From Columbia Basin potato purple top phytoplasma (lineage in GTDB: Bacteria > Bacillota_I > Bacilli_A > Acholeplasmatales > Acholeplasmataceae), in NCBI RefSeq assembly GCF_028595955.1, contig NZ_JANHJP010000002.1:27441-91440 (forward strand): a DNA stretch of 64,000 bases. The letters run 5' to 3'. Below are positions 29,114 through 38,789 of this stretch, in pieces. The notes beneath the pieces are model-generated. The model searched no databases and was not told where the DNA came from. It was given only the letters and a program-made list of their open reading frames with translations. Position 1 is the first letter of the stretch; each line of letters opens with the position of its first letter. Both the position numbers and the translations under genes were made by a program.

Positions 29114-31861
29114 TTAGTTAATTATTTTTTTCCTTATTTTTTTTATTTCTACAATAATTAAAGGTATTATTGAAAATCCAAAAATAATAATTACGTCTAA
29201 AAAAGATAAAGACGGAGATAATTTAAAAGTTTTTCTAAAAAAAGGTATTATAAAAATAATTATTTGTAAAAATAAACTAATAATAAAACAAATTATTAAA
29301 TAGAAATTGGTTCTTAAACGAAAAATAGATTTATCCAAACTTCTTAAATTGAATACATGAATTAATTGAGATAAAGATAAAACCATGAAAGCAAAAGTTT
29401 GTCCATATTGATTAGGTTGATTATTTTTATTTATTTGATATCCTATTAAAGCAGCTATAAACGCTCCTAAACCGATAATTATGCCTTCATTTAAAATTTT
29501 CCAAATTATTTTTTTATTTAATAAAGATGCTTTAATTACACGTGGTTTTCTTGTCATAATATTTTTTTCAGGTAATTCTAATCCTAAAGCAATAGCTACT
29601 AAGGAATCGGTTACTAAATTAATCCAAAGAATTTGTAAAGTATTTAAAATAATAAAATTTTTATTAAAAAAGATACTTCCAAACAAAGTATTTAATAGAA
29701 TAACAATAATTTCTCCAATATTACAACTTAATAAAAAGATAATAATTTTTTTTATGTTATCGAAAATATTTCTACCTTCTTCGATAGCATTTGTTATAGT
29801 CTGAAAATTATCATCAGTTAAAATAATATCTGAGGATTCTTTAGTGATATCAGTTCCTGAGATACCCATTGCAATACCTATATCAGCTTTTTTAATACTT
29901 GGAGCATCATTAACACCATCTCCTATCATTCCAACAATTTGACCTTTTTTTTGCCAAGCTTTAATAATTTTTAATTTATGTTCAGGATTAGTTCTAGCAT
30001 AAACTTTAATTGAAGTCAATTTATCATCTAATTCTTTTTCGCTTAAAATATCTAATGTTTTCCCTTCGATAACTAAATCTTTAGAAGGATTAAAAATTTT
30101 TAATTCTGAAGCGACTTTAATGGCTGTTTGAATATGATCTCCTGTTATCATAATAATTTTTATAAAAGCTTTTTGACATTTTTCAATTGTAGCTAAAATA
30201 TCAGAACGTATTGGATCTTCTATACCACAAGCTCCTAAAAAAATAATTTTTTTATTTATTTTATTTAATATTTGTTCAAGATTGAAATTATTTAAATCAT
30301 AATTAATAAAAGGATCAAGTTTTACATAAGCAATACCTATAACTTTATAACCTTCTGATAACATTAAATTTAAATCTTTTTTTATTTGTATAATATTTAT
30401 TTCATTTTTATCGATAATGTCTTTGTGATATTGGATAAAAGATGATAAATTAAATAAAATTTCAACAGCTCCTTTTATTATCAAATATTTTTTATTGTCT
30501 TTTTGATGAATTGTCATCATAAATTTTTTATTGTTATCAAAAGGAAGTTCTTTTATTTTTTTGTTATTTTTTTGAATTTGATAAATGTTTAAATTTAATG
30601 AATATCCTAAATCTATAAAAGACTGATCAACGGGATCAAACGAAAAGTTTGTTTTGCTTTGAGATTTGAGTTCTTGTGAATAAAGAAAATTATTATTACA
30701 TAAAATACCATAAGTAATAAATTTTTTTATATTTTGATCTAATATGCAATTATAATTGATTTCTATTTTTTTATTATTAAGGTATAATTGCTTGATAGTC
30801 ATTTTGTTTTGAGTTAAAGTACCTGTTTTATCAGTACAGATAATATTAATAGAACCTAGAGTTTCTAAAGTTTTTAAATTTTTAACAATAGCGTTTTTTT
30901 TAATTAATCTTTTGATACTTGATGCTAAAATAATAGTTATGATAGCTAGTAAACCTTCAGGAATAATGGCCACAGCTAAAATAATAGAAGATACAAAAAG
31001 TTGTTTAATTATTGTGATATTTATTTTATATTCGTTATTTAGATAATATTTAAATAAATTCAAAATCAAATTTAAAATAGTAAAGATCAGAATAATAAAA
31101 ATTAATATTTTAGATAATTGTTGAATGTTTTTTTCTAAAGGAGTTTTTTCTTTTTTTTGTTCTTTAATTAATTTAGTTATTTTCCCTATTTGAGTTTCCA
31201 TTCCTGTTTTTATAACAACTCCTTGACCTCGCCCAGATATAACAGTGGTATCCATAAAAACTAAATTAGGGGAATCAATTAAAAGAAATTTTTTTTGTAT
31301 AATATTACTCTTTTTTTCTATAGATAATGTTTCACCTGTTAAAATAGATTCATTAACTTTTAGATTATGAGTTTCAATTAGTCTTAAATCTGCAGGTACA
31401 ATATCTCCTGTTTCTAAAAAAATAATATCTCCTATAACTATTTTTTCTTTAAAAATAAGTTTTAATTCTTTATTCCTTAAAACTTTAGCATAAGTTTTTG
31501 TATTTTTTTTTATTAGAAATAAAGAGTTTTCTTTATGAATTTCGTAAAAAAAACCTAAACAAGCATTACCTAAAATAATGATTAAAATTAAAATACTTTC
31601 TATTAATTCTTCTATTTTATTTTCAATCAATCCTATTAAAAAAGTAATCAAAAAAATGATTAATAATATATAAATAAAGTAATCTTTGAATTGGTAAAAA
31701 AATTTTTTCCATAAATTTTTTTTATTAGGTTCTTGTAATTTATTTAAACCATTTTTTAAGATTTTTTTATCTACTTGTTCTTCTGTTAAACCTTCTTTAA
31801 AATTAGTTTGTAATTTTTTTTCTAACAATTCTAAAGATGATTGAGGAAATAGTTTTTCCAA
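29114..31861 (-). CDS. P-type cation-transporting ATPase, Ca2+ (SERCA-like, type IIA)
   Basis: A 915-residue ion pump. The phosphorylation motif is CTDKTGTLTQNKMT (about 343-356), the actuator loop LTGETLSIEKK, and the hinge MIGDGVNDAPSIKKADIGIAMG. Membrane motifs follow the Ca2+-ATPase pattern: M4 AVAIIPEGLLA, M5 NIGEIIVILLN and M6 LWINLVTDSLVAIALGLE, which carry the acidic and Asn residues that bind Ca2+ in SERCA. Ten hydrophobic segments can be counted. Na+/K+-type pumps differ at M4-M6, so Ca2+ export is the best guess, though phytoplasma relatives are annotated broadly. The expected role is cation homeostasis in the Ca2+-rich sieve element. Confidence 0.87.
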   Translation of the reverse strand: MEKLFPQSSLELLEKKLQTNFKEGLTEEQVDKKILKNGLNKLQEPNKKNLWKKFFYQFKDYFIYILLIIFLITFLIGLIENKIEELIESILILIIILGNACLGFFYEIHKENSLFLIKKNTKTYAKVLRNKELKLIFKEKIVIGDIIFLETGDIVPADLRLIETHNLKVNESILTGETLSIEKKSNIIQKKFLLIDSPNLVFMDTTVISGRGQGVVIKTGMETQIGKITKLIKEQKKEKTPLEKNIQQLSKILIFIILIFTILNLILNLFKYYLNNEYKINITIIKQLFVSSIILAVAIIPEGLLAIITIILASSIKRLIKKNAIVKNLKTLETLGSINIICTDKTGTLTQNKMTIKQLYLNNKKIEINYNCILDQNIKKFITYGILCNNNFLYSQELKSQSKTNFSFDPVDQSFIDLGYSLNLNIYQIQKNNKKIKELPFDNNKKFMMTIHQKDNKKYLIIKGAVEILFNLSSFIQYHKDIIDKNEINIIQIKKDLNLMLSEGYKVIGIAYVKLDPFINYDLNNFNLEQILNKINKKIIFLGACGIEDPIRSDILATIEKCQKAFIKIIMITGDHIQTAIKVASELKIFNPSKDLVIEGKTLDILSEKELDDKLTSIKVYARTNPEHKLKIIKAWQKKGQIVGMIGDGVNDAPSIKKADIGIAMGISGTDITKESSDIILTDDNFQTITNAIEEGRNIFDNIKKIIIFLLSCNIGEIIVILLNTLFGSIFFNKNFIILNTLQILWINLVTDSLVAIALGLELPEKNIMTRKPRVIKASLLNKKIIWKILNEGIIIGLGAFIAALIGYQINKNNQPNQYGQTFAFMVLSLSQLIHVFNLRSLDKSIFRLRTNFYLIICFIISLFLQIIIFIIPFFRKTFKLSPSLSFLDVIIIFGFSIIPLIIVEIKKIRKKIIN

Positions 31862-31953
31862 TTTTATTTAAACTTTTCTAATTTGAATTTTATTTCAAAA
31901 ATTTAAAAAAATTTTTCCAAAAATAAATATTAAATTTTTAATTTAAATAATGA

Positions 31954-33234
31954 TTATATATGAGTAATACGTACCGTATTAATAACTAAGCCATCATATT
32001 TTAAACCTTCAAATTGCCAATTATTATATAAAATTTTAATTTTTTCATTTTTATCAGGCATTCTTTTCAATTGTCCTAGAATAAAACCGCTTAAAGTTTC
32101 ATAATCTTCAACAGGCAAATCAGCTTTTAAATATTCTTCTGTTTCATGTAAATGAGTTGTTCCTTGAATTATGTATTCTTTATCAGAAACTTTAAGAATT
32201 TCATTTGTTTGTTTATCATATTCATCTTGAATATCTCCTAAAATTTCTTCAATTACATCTTCAATAGTTACAATTCCAGAAGTGCCACCGTATTCATCGA
32301 CAACAATTGCTATATGATTTTGTTTTATTTGCATTTCTTTAAATAATTCGCTAATATTTTGAAATTCAATAACAAAATAAGGTTTACGTAAAAATTGTTT
32401 GATATCAAAAGTTTTATTTATATTGTTAGGATTTACTCTCTCTTCTGCGATTAAACCTTTAAAAATATCTTTAACATGGATAATACCTATTATTTTATCA
32501 ATATTTTCTTCATATACAGGGAATCTAGTATATTTTTTGTTAGAAATAAATTCTATAATTTCATCTTTAGTCATATCAGATTTTATAGCTATAATTTCTG
32601 TTCTATGACGCATAATATCAGAAACTATTGTTCCATCAAAATCAAAAACATTTTGAATCATATTTTTTCTATTATTATTAATAATACCTGTTTTATAGGA
32701 AGAAGTAAGCAATAATCTTAATTCATCTTCATTGACAATATCTTTTGGCACAGTAGTATCAATTCTAAATATTAATAAAATAAAATTACTAATTTGATTA
32801 AATATCCAAACAAAAGGTTTTGTGAAAAAACAAATTATATTAAAAACACCAATAAATAAATAAGCTGTTTTTAAAGGAAAAGCTAAAGCAATTCTTTTAG
32901 GTATTAATTCGCCAAAAATAATAGAAAAGAAAATAACTAATATTTCAATAGCATATTTTTGAATATTTGGCAAATTATGAATTTGAGAATTCATTAAGAA
33001 ACCTTGGGAAAAAGTTAAAATATGAATTATTATTTGAATAACCGATAAAAAAAAATTAGGTTTTTCTTTTAATTTTTTTATTCCAACAGCTCTTTGAATA
33101 CCTTTTTTCACTTCCGAATCAATTTTATTTTGACTTAAAGAAACTAAAGCTATTTCAATAGAGGAAAAAAAAGCATTTGATAAAACTAAGAAAATAATTA
33201 AAAAAATTTTTATTATAGTCGGGTCTGTTGTCAT
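31954..33234 (-). CDS. CNNM/CBS/CorC-HlyC domain membrane protein ('hemolysin C-like')
   Basis: Membrane protein of the YhdP/YtfL/CorC family. The N-terminal CNNM domain has about four hydrophobic segments (NAFFSSIEIALVSLSQ, FFSIIFGELIPKRIALA; about 1-180), then a CBS pair (RHRTEIIAIKSDMTKDEI and HIAIVVDEYGGTSGIVTIED, about 205-330) and the C-terminal transporter-associated domain (about 345-426, ADLPVEDYETLSGFILGQL). 426 residues is typical. Characterised relatives take part in Mg2+/Co2+ efflux; hemolytic activity is only a historical name. It sits 92 nt from the P-type ATPase, consistent with a shared ion-homeostasis role. Confidence 0.87.
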   Translation of the reverse strand: MTTDPTIIKIFLIIFLVLSNAFFSSIEIALVSLSQNKIDSEVKKGIQRAVGIKKLKEKPNFFLSVIQIIIHILTFSQGFLMNSQIHNLPNIQKYAIEILVIFFSIIFGELIPKRIALAFPLKTAYLFIGVFNIICFFTKPFVWIFNQISNFILLIFRIDTTVPKDIVNEDELRLLLTSSYKTGIINNNRKNMIQNVFDFDGTIVSDIMRHRTEIIAIKSDMTKDEIIEFISNKKYTRFPVYEENIDKIIGIIHVKDIFKGLIAEERVNPNNINKTFDIKQFLRKPYFVIEFQNISELFKEMQIKQNHIAIVVDEYGGTSGIVTIEDVIEEILGDIQDEYDKQTNEILKVSDKEYIIQGTTHLHETEEYLKADLPVEDYETLSGFILGQLKRMPDKNEKIKILYNNWQFEGLKYDGLVINTVRITHI

Positions 33235-33368
33235 AAAATTATAAGTTTAGTGAAACTCCTTCGTTTTTTAGTTGAAAATTTAAATTTCGAAATAACTACC
33301 TTTATTATATCATATGAATAAAAAAAATATAATTCATTTTTTATTCATATTAGAAAGGTTTTTTAAAA

Positions 33369-33944
33369 TTATTTTTCAACATCTCTTGAAACATAAAGAC
33401 CTGTTTCGGTATTTATAATAATTTTTTCTCCTTGTTCGATAAAAATAGGAACTTTCACTTCAAAACCAGTTTCTAAAGTAGCTTCTTTATAAGAAGTTGT
33501 TTTTCGGGTGTTGTTTGATGTTGTGAAAGAATCGGTTTTAATTATTTTAAAAGAAATTTTATCAGGAATAGACACTCCTAAAATTTCTTGTTTATCATCG
33601 AATATAATGTCGACTAACATATATTCTTTTAAATATTTAATGATATTTTTTAATTTATCTTTTGGTATTTCAAATTCTTCATAAGTATCAGTATCTAAAA
33701 AAATATATTTGTTATCTAAAATATAAGAAAATTGTAATTTTTTTTTGTTTACTATTGCTTTTTCAATTTTAATACCCGAATTAAAAATATGTTCAATAAC
33801 ATAACCATCTTTTAAGTTTTTTAATTTACTTCTTACGAACGCACTACCTTTTCCAGGTTTAACATGTAGAAAATCTATAATTTGATAAACATTGTTATTT
33901 AATTTAATAGTTTGGCCTATTTTAAAATCATTTGTATTAATCAT
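33369..33944 (-). CDS. efp: Elongation factor P
   Basis: Relieves ribosome stalling at polyproline. Three beta-barrel domains of standard length (191 residues). The loop carrying the modifiable residue reads HVKPGKGSAFVRSKLKNL (about 28-45), with K at the position equivalent to Lys34 of E. coli EF-P. The C-terminal signature is KVPIFIEQGEKIIINTETG. No modification enzyme gene is in the window. GAAAAAATAATG leads the start. Confidence 0.95.
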   Translation of the reverse strand: MINTNDFKIGQTIKLNNNVYQIIDFLHVKPGKGSAFVRSKLKNLKDGYVIEHIFNSGIKIEKAIVNKKKLQFSYILDNKYIFLDTDTYEEFEIPKDKLKNIIKYLKEYMLVDIIFDDKQEILGVSIPDKISFKIIKTDSFTTSNNTRKTTSYKEATLETGFEVKVPIFIEQGEKIIINTETGLYVSRDVEK

Positions 33945-33960
33945 TATTTTTTCTTTTTTT

Positions 33961-34842
33961 CTATTCCTTTTTTAAAAATTTTTGTGTTTTTTGAAATATT
34001 TGTTCTTTCCAATTTTCATTTAAAGTATTTATTATTTGTAAAGATGGAATTTGATTTTTGAACCATGTTTTTTGTCTTTTAGCATATTTTAAAGAATTTC
34101 GAATAATTAAATTTTTAGCATCTTTTAAATTTATTTTTTTTTCTAAAAAGTCTTTTATTTCCCGATAACCTATAATATTTAAACTCGCTTTAGGATAATA
34201 TTGCATAAGATATTCTACTTCTTCAATAAATCCTTTTTTCAACATTTGTTCTAATCTTAACACGAGTCTCTCCTTTAAAATATTTTTAGGAGTATCTAAA
34301 TAAAAAAATAAAATGTCGAATAAAGGAATATTTTTACCTGTTTTTTGAGATCTTAAATTATTTTGTATTATTTGTTTATAAGCGCTTATAATACGACGAT
34401 GATTTTTTGTATCTATAATTAAATCAGGATCTTTTTGTTTAATTGTTTGCAATATTTGTTTTATGGATAAATTATTTGTTTGAATTATATGATGTAATGA
34501 TTTATTTTCAGGTATTAATTCATAATCAAAAAGAGCTGCTTTAATATATAAACCACTACCACCTACTAAAAAAGGAGTCTTAATTTGAGTTATTAATGAG
34601 CGAACATCTTTTTGAAAATTATAAATATTATAACTATCTTCTGGTTCGATTTTATTTAGTAAATGATGTTTTACTTTTTCGAGTTCTTCAGCAGTTGCTT
34701 TAGCAGAACCTATATCAAATTTTTTATAAATTTGAACTGAATCAGCATTTATAATTTCTCCTTGAAAAAAAATAGCTAATTCAATAGATAAATCAGTTTT
34801 TCCGGATGCTGTTGGCCCTGATATAACTATTATTTTTTTCAT
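33961..34842 (-). CDS. miaA: tRNA dimethylallyltransferase MiaA
   Basis: Adds a dimethylallyl group to A37 of tRNAs reading UNN codons. The P-loop GPTASGKTDLSIELA (about 8-22), NADSVQIYKKFDIGSAK, the substrate motif LVGGSGLYIKAALFDYE and the tail NSLKYAKRQKTWFKN are family-diagnostic. 293 residues is full length. In plant-associated bacteria, breakdown of i6A-tRNA can release the cytokinin isopentenyladenine; this is established for the enzyme class but untested here. Only 16 nt separate it from efp. Confidence 0.95.
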   Translation of the reverse strand: MKKIIVISGPTASGKTDLSIELAIFFQGEIINADSVQIYKKFDIGSAKATAEELEKVKHHLLNKIEPEDSYNIYNFQKDVRSLITQIKTPFLVGGSGLYIKAALFDYELIPENKSLHHIIQTNNLSIKQILQTIKQKDPDLIIDTKNHRRIISAYKQIIQNNLRSQKTGKNIPLFDILFFYLDTPKNILKERLVLRLEQMLKKGFIEEVEYLMQYYPKASLNIIGYREIKDFLEKKINLKDAKNLIIRNSLKYAKRQKTWFKNQIPSLQIINTLNENWKEQIFQKTQKFLKKE

Positions 34843-34891
34843 ATTTCTCCATTGAAATGAAATTTTAATGAATATTTTTTATTACATAAAA

Positions 34892-35668
34892 TTATTCATT
34901 AAAATTTATTTTTTTAATTTGTTTGTGTTTCCCTAAAGTTAACAAAATACCATTTAATTGTCTTTTGCCTTTTGCAATTTGATGTTTTTTTCTATTTTTT
35001 TTATTAATAAAATTATTTATAATAATATCTTTATCTTTCCCAATAACTTCTTCATATGGTCCTATCATTCCTACATCAGTAATATAGAGTGTTTTTTTTG
35101 GTAATATTTTATCATCATTAGTTTGAACATGAGTATGTGTACCAACAATAGCATCAATTCTACCATCAAAATAATGAGCTAAAGCTATTTTTTCACTTGT
35201 TGCTTGAGCGTGAAAATCTAAAAAAGAATAATCATATTTTTGATGACAAATATTTAAAACGTGATCAATTGTTTTAAAAGGACATTCTAAGTTATCTTTA
35301 TTTATAAATACTTGCCCCAACGCATTCATTATAAGAATTCTTTTATTTTTATGTTTTATTATTTTATAACCATTGCCAATATTTTTTTTATCATCTAGTA
35401 GATTGACAGGTCTAATTATATTAGAGGATAAAATAAAATTTTTAATAGATTTATTATGAAAAGTATGATTGCCCATCGTCATTATATCAACTCCAGACAT
35501 AATTAAATCTTTATAATTATTATAATCTAGCCCTTTACCATTATCAACATTTTCAGCATTTGCAATAATTATATTTGATTGATATTTTTCTTTTAAGAAG
35601 TTTATTTTTTCTATTAAATATTCGACGCCTGTTCTGCCATAAATATCGCCTATAAAAAGAATTTTCAT
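34892..35668 (-). CDS. ymdB: YmdB-family metallophosphoesterase
   Basis: Calcineurin-like phosphoesterase of the TIGR00282/YmdB group, which in Bacillus hydrolyses 2',3'-cyclic nucleotides and lies beside rny, as here. Metal ligands are visible in FIGDIYGRTG, IANAENVDNGKGL, MGNHTFHN, DFHAQATSEK and VGTHTHVQTND. 258 residues matches the family. The ribosome site is AAGGAG (AACTCCTTAA on the plus strand). The conserved rny-ymdB pairing suggests a function linked to RNA turnover. Confidence 0.9.
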   Translation of the reverse strand: MKILFIGDIYGRTGVEYLIEKINFLKEKYQSNIIIANAENVDNGKGLDYNNYKDLIMSGVDIMTMGNHTFHNKSIKNFILSSNIIRPVNLLDDKKNIGNGYKIIKHKNKRILIMNALGQVFINKDNLECPFKTIDHVLNICHQKYDYSFLDFHAQATSEKIALAHYFDGRIDAIVGTHTHVQTNDDKILPKKTLYITDVGMIGPYEEVIGKDKDIIINNFINKKNRKKHQIAKGKRQLNGILLTLGKHKQIKKINFNE

Positions 35669-35686
35669 AATTATATTTTGAACTCC

Positions 35687-37264
35687 TTAATTATTATTAA
35701 CTTCGGCTATATCAATTGCTCTAATTTCTCTTATAACTGTGATTTTAATGGAACCGTTGTAATGTACATTTTTTTGAATTTGTTTTTTGATTTTTTTAGC
35801 TATTATAAAAGTATTTAAATCATTCACTTCTTTAGATTTTACGATAACTCTTATTTCTCTCCCGGATTTAATTGCATAAGCTTTTTCAACTCCTTGAATA
35901 CTATTAGCGATATTTTCTAATTGCATGATTCTTTGTATATAATTATTAATCGAATCTCTTCTAGCTCCCGGTCTGGCAGAGCTAATTGTATCAGCTATTG
36001 CAACTAAAACAGCTATTAAAGTAGTAGGTTCTTGATCTTCATGATGCGAGGCAATAGAATCAATAACTTCTGGGGGTTCTTTATATTTAAGCGCTAGATC
36101 TACACCTATTTTGACATGACTTCCTTCTATATGATAATCTAAAGCTTTTCCTATATCATGTAAAAGCCCTGCTCTTCTAGCAAGTACTTCATTTTCGCCT
36201 ATTTCAGCTGCCAAAATTCCTGCTAAAAAAGACACTTCTAAAGAATGATTTAGAACGTTTTGGCCATAACTTGTTCGAAAATTTAATTTTCCTAATAATT
36301 TAATTAATTCTTCATCTATAAATCCTATTTTCGCTTCATAAATAGCTTCTTCACCTATTTCTTGGATAAATTCGTCAATTTCTGAAGATGTTTTTGCAAA
36401 TATTTTTTCAATACTTGCAGGAGTTATTCTTCCATCCATGATTAAATTTTCTAAAGTTCTTTTGGCAATTTCTCTTCTAATAGGTTCAAAACAACTTAAA
36501 ATCACTGTATTAGGATTATCATCTATTATTAAATCTACTCCTGTAATAACTTCAAAAGCTCTTATATTACGACCTTCTTTACCAATGATTTTACCTTTAA
36601 ATTCATCTTGTTCTAAAAAAATTGTACTTGTATTATGTGTATCTACAATTTCTTTAGATAATTTTTGCATTGTTAAGACTAATAAATGTTTTGCTTTTGT
36701 TTTGATTTTAAATTTATATTCCTTTTCTTGTTCTTTTTCATAATTCATTATTTCTTTATAAGAATTTTCTTTAGTTTGTTGTAAAATGATTTCTTTGGCT
36801 TCTTTTTGACTTAAATTTGAAATTTCTTCTAATTTATTTTGTTGTTGTATTAGTGTTTTTTTGATTTGATTTTGCATTTCTTCTAAATATTTTTTACTAA
36901 CATCTATTTTTTTTTCTTTATTATATAAAGATTCTTCTTTTTCGTTTAAATATTTAAATCTTGAAGTTAGTAATTCTTCTTTATGAATAATTTTTTCTTC
37001 TAAATTGATAATTATATTTCTTCTTTGATTAAGATCATGTTCTGCTTCTTTTCTTAATAAAGCAATTTTTTTTTCAGATTCTGCAATAATTTTTGCTGAA
37101 ATAAATTGAGATTGTAATATTTTTTTTTTAATGTTTTCGTTTGCTTGTTGTATTTGTTTTTTTATTTTTTTTTTAACAAAAAAATAAATGAAAGTCCCTA
37201 TTAAAAAAAAGCAAAAAGAAAATAAAAAAATAAAATATAACCAATTTTGTTTTTCTTCTCCCAT
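35687..37264 (-). CDS. rny: Ribonuclease Y
   Basis: Membrane-anchored endoribonuclease that starts mRNA decay. One N-terminal helix (about 9-30), a long coiled coil (about 30-190), a KH domain (EQDEFKGKIIGKEGRNIRAF, about 217-236) and an HD domain with ARRAGLLHDIGKALD (about 357-371) and SHHEDQEPTTLIAVLVAIAD (metal-binding H and D). 525 residues is the normal length. The end RAIDIAEVNNN is close to that of other RNase Ys. It is first of the rny-ymdB-miaA-efp group on the minus strand. Confidence 0.96.
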   Translation of the reverse strand: MGEEKQNWLYFIFLFSFCFFLIGTFIYFFVKKKIKKQIQQANENIKKKILQSQFISAKIIAESEKKIALLRKEAEHDLNQRRNIIINLEEKIIHKEELLTSRFKYLNEKEESLYNKEKKIDVSKKYLEEMQNQIKKTLIQQQNKLEEISNLSQKEAKEIILQQTKENSYKEIMNYEKEQEKEYKFKIKTKAKHLLVLTMQKLSKEIVDTHNTSTIFLEQDEFKGKIIGKEGRNIRAFEVITGVDLIIDDNPNTVILSCFEPIRREIAKRTLENLIMDGRITPASIEKIFAKTSSEIDEFIQEIGEEAIYEAKIGFIDEELIKLLGKLNFRTSYGQNVLNHSLEVSFLAGILAAEIGENEVLARRAGLLHDIGKALDYHIEGSHVKIGVDLALKYKEPPEVIDSIASHHEDQEPTTLIAVLVAIADTISSARPGARRDSINNYIQRIMQLENIANSIQGVEKAYAIKSGREIRVIVKSKEVNDLNTFIIAKKIKKQIQKNVHYNGSIKITVIREIRAIDIAEVNNN

Positions 37265-37426
37265 TTATCTTTAGTTTATTATAAACAATACTTTCCTTTC
37301 TAATATATCAGAATATTTATTTTTTGATTTTTTTTCATATGAATTATTTTGTATAAAAAAATTTTATTATTTCAGACAATTAATTTTGAAATATATAAAA
37401 AAATTATATATAGTATTTATTATATT

Positions 37427-37464
37427 ATAATAACAAATATTATTCAAATAATATTTGTTATTAT
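37427..37464. repeat. Perfect 18-bp inverted repeat
   Basis: ATAATAACAAATATTATT (37427-37444) is perfectly complementary to 37447-37464 with only two unpaired bases, so the real loop is 4-6 nt. It lies between rny and a stronger terminator and may be a second terminator or a cruciform. Confidence 0.6.
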
Positions 37465-37469
37465 AAAAT

Positions 37470-37509
37470 AAAAAAACTAAAAATTTATGAAATAATTTTT
37501 AGTTTTTTT
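37470..37509 (-). terminator. Bidirectional-type terminator for the intron-split gene
   Basis: AAAAAAACTAAAAATT (37470-37485) pairs perfectly over 16 bp with 37494-37509 around an 8-nt loop, with an A/T run on either side. It is placed 104 nt after the stop of the split gene on the minus strand. Confidence 0.85.
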
Positions 37510-37612
37510 ATTTTTTAATTTTGATAAGTTATAAAATTATCTTTTTATAGCATTCTATATATTTAAAAATGAATTATTCTAAAGCATTTTTTGAATTTAT
37601 TTAATGATTAAA

Positions 37613-38789
37613 TTAATTTTTTTTTTTGTTTTTTTTAAAGAAATTATTTTGAGTATTTATAGAATTTATTTGCGCCTCTATGAATTTTTCGCCTTTTTTG
37701 TATAAAATTTGTGAAATTTTTTTGGTAATTTTGTTATTTGAAATTTTTTTTAATAAATTTTCAGAATCTTGCTTTTCTGGTTCAACATTGTTTTCATGCG
37801 AATAGAATATATCATATTTTTATATCTTTATTAATTAAAAAATTAATTAAAAAAATATTATTTGATATTAAACCCTCGCCCAAACCGCACGGGCATATTC
37901 CTATGCATACGGCTTTCCGAGTTCACTTATAAAAATTAATATATAATTTTTATTTCATTAGAAAAAAATAAAAGAATTTTTTTCCCTCTGCTTCCCTTCC
38001 CCTTGCGAAAGTTATTAACTTCTCCTAGGTAAAACATTACTTTTACGAGTACTATGAAAGCTCTGAAAGCATATAAATTTAAAATGCATTTTTATAAATT
38101 GATTTATTTAACGATTTAAATTTATTTAGCTTGTCCAAGGTAGCTATTTAATTTGGGTAAGTGTTAAATGTTGCATGGATAATCTCGGTAAAATAATTAT
38201 TATTAAAAAAATTTTATTTTTTTATATAAATTAAGTATTCTTTCAAAGAAAGGATAGTTTAATCATTAGATAAAGATAATAATTAAAGACTTAATTTAAT
38301 AATTTTTTGTCCAAAATAAAATTATTTTTATAAAATTCAAAAATAATAATTTTAAAAATATTATTTTTAATTATTTTATATCTTTAATTCCCTAGAATTT
38401 CATGCTTTTTAACTTCATTTCGCATTATTAATGCTTTTTGGATATGCTATTTTCCCTTATTGAACTTTCATTCTCAGGTTAATCCAATAATGTGATATAC
38501 TATCCAACAATATCAAAGGAACCCTAAATCTCCTCTAAATTAAATGCCCTTACTTGCGCACTTTATCTTCATTTGTTGATGTTATATCTTCTTGTTGTTC
38601 GATATCTGTTTGTTCGATATCTTTTATTAAATTTTCTGGATCATTATCCGAAGTATTTGATAATGTTTCATTTTCTTCTTTGGATGAATTAAAAAAAAGA
38701 GTTAAAAAAGCAATAACTGATGTTAATAAAAAACAAGTTGAAGCAAAAATAATAATATTTTTTTTAGATTCAAATATTTTTTTAATCAT
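37613..38789 (-). CDS. Small single-span membrane protein gene split by a group II intron
   Basis: Exon 1 (38789-38562) encodes 76 residues: MIKKIFESKKNIIIFASTC, a hydrophobic helix to about residue 33, then an acidic stretch ending STNEDK. Exon 2 (37801-37613) encodes 62 residues, from SHENNVEPEKQDSEN through ISQILYKKGEKFIEAQI to a Lys/Asn-rich end and TAA. The exons lie in the same phase either side of a 760-nt intron; removing it gives a continuous 138-codon frame. Unspliced mRNA would stop three codons into the intron (VRK-stop). The product would be anchored by its N-terminus with an exposed charged domain. No family was recognised. If splicing fails, the gene is effectively disrupted. 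Confidence 0.6.
37802..38561 (-). mobile_element. ORF-less group II intron (760 nt)
   Basis: Read on the minus strand it begins GTGCGCAAG (consensus 5' end GTGYG) at 38561 and ends TTCTAT at 37802. Domain V is the 34-nt segment 37915-37882: it has the AGC triad near its 5' end, a 9-bp lower helix, a two-base CC bulge, a 5-bp upper helix and a GGAA (GNRA) loop. An A at 37808, seven bases from the 3' end, is a suitable branch point after domain V. EBS1 is TTTATCT at 38274-38268, in a 10-nt loop on a 10-bp stem (38287-38278 with 38267-38258), and pairs 7 of 7 with the last exon bases AGATAAA. No reverse transcriptase or maturase frame is present, so splicing would need a maturase from elsewhere. 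EBS2 was not identified. Confidence 0.82.

Noticed and set aside
37738..37932. Plus-strand 64-codon frame across domain V of the intron
   Set aside because: It contains the conserved RNA signature of domain V on the other strand; no coding character.
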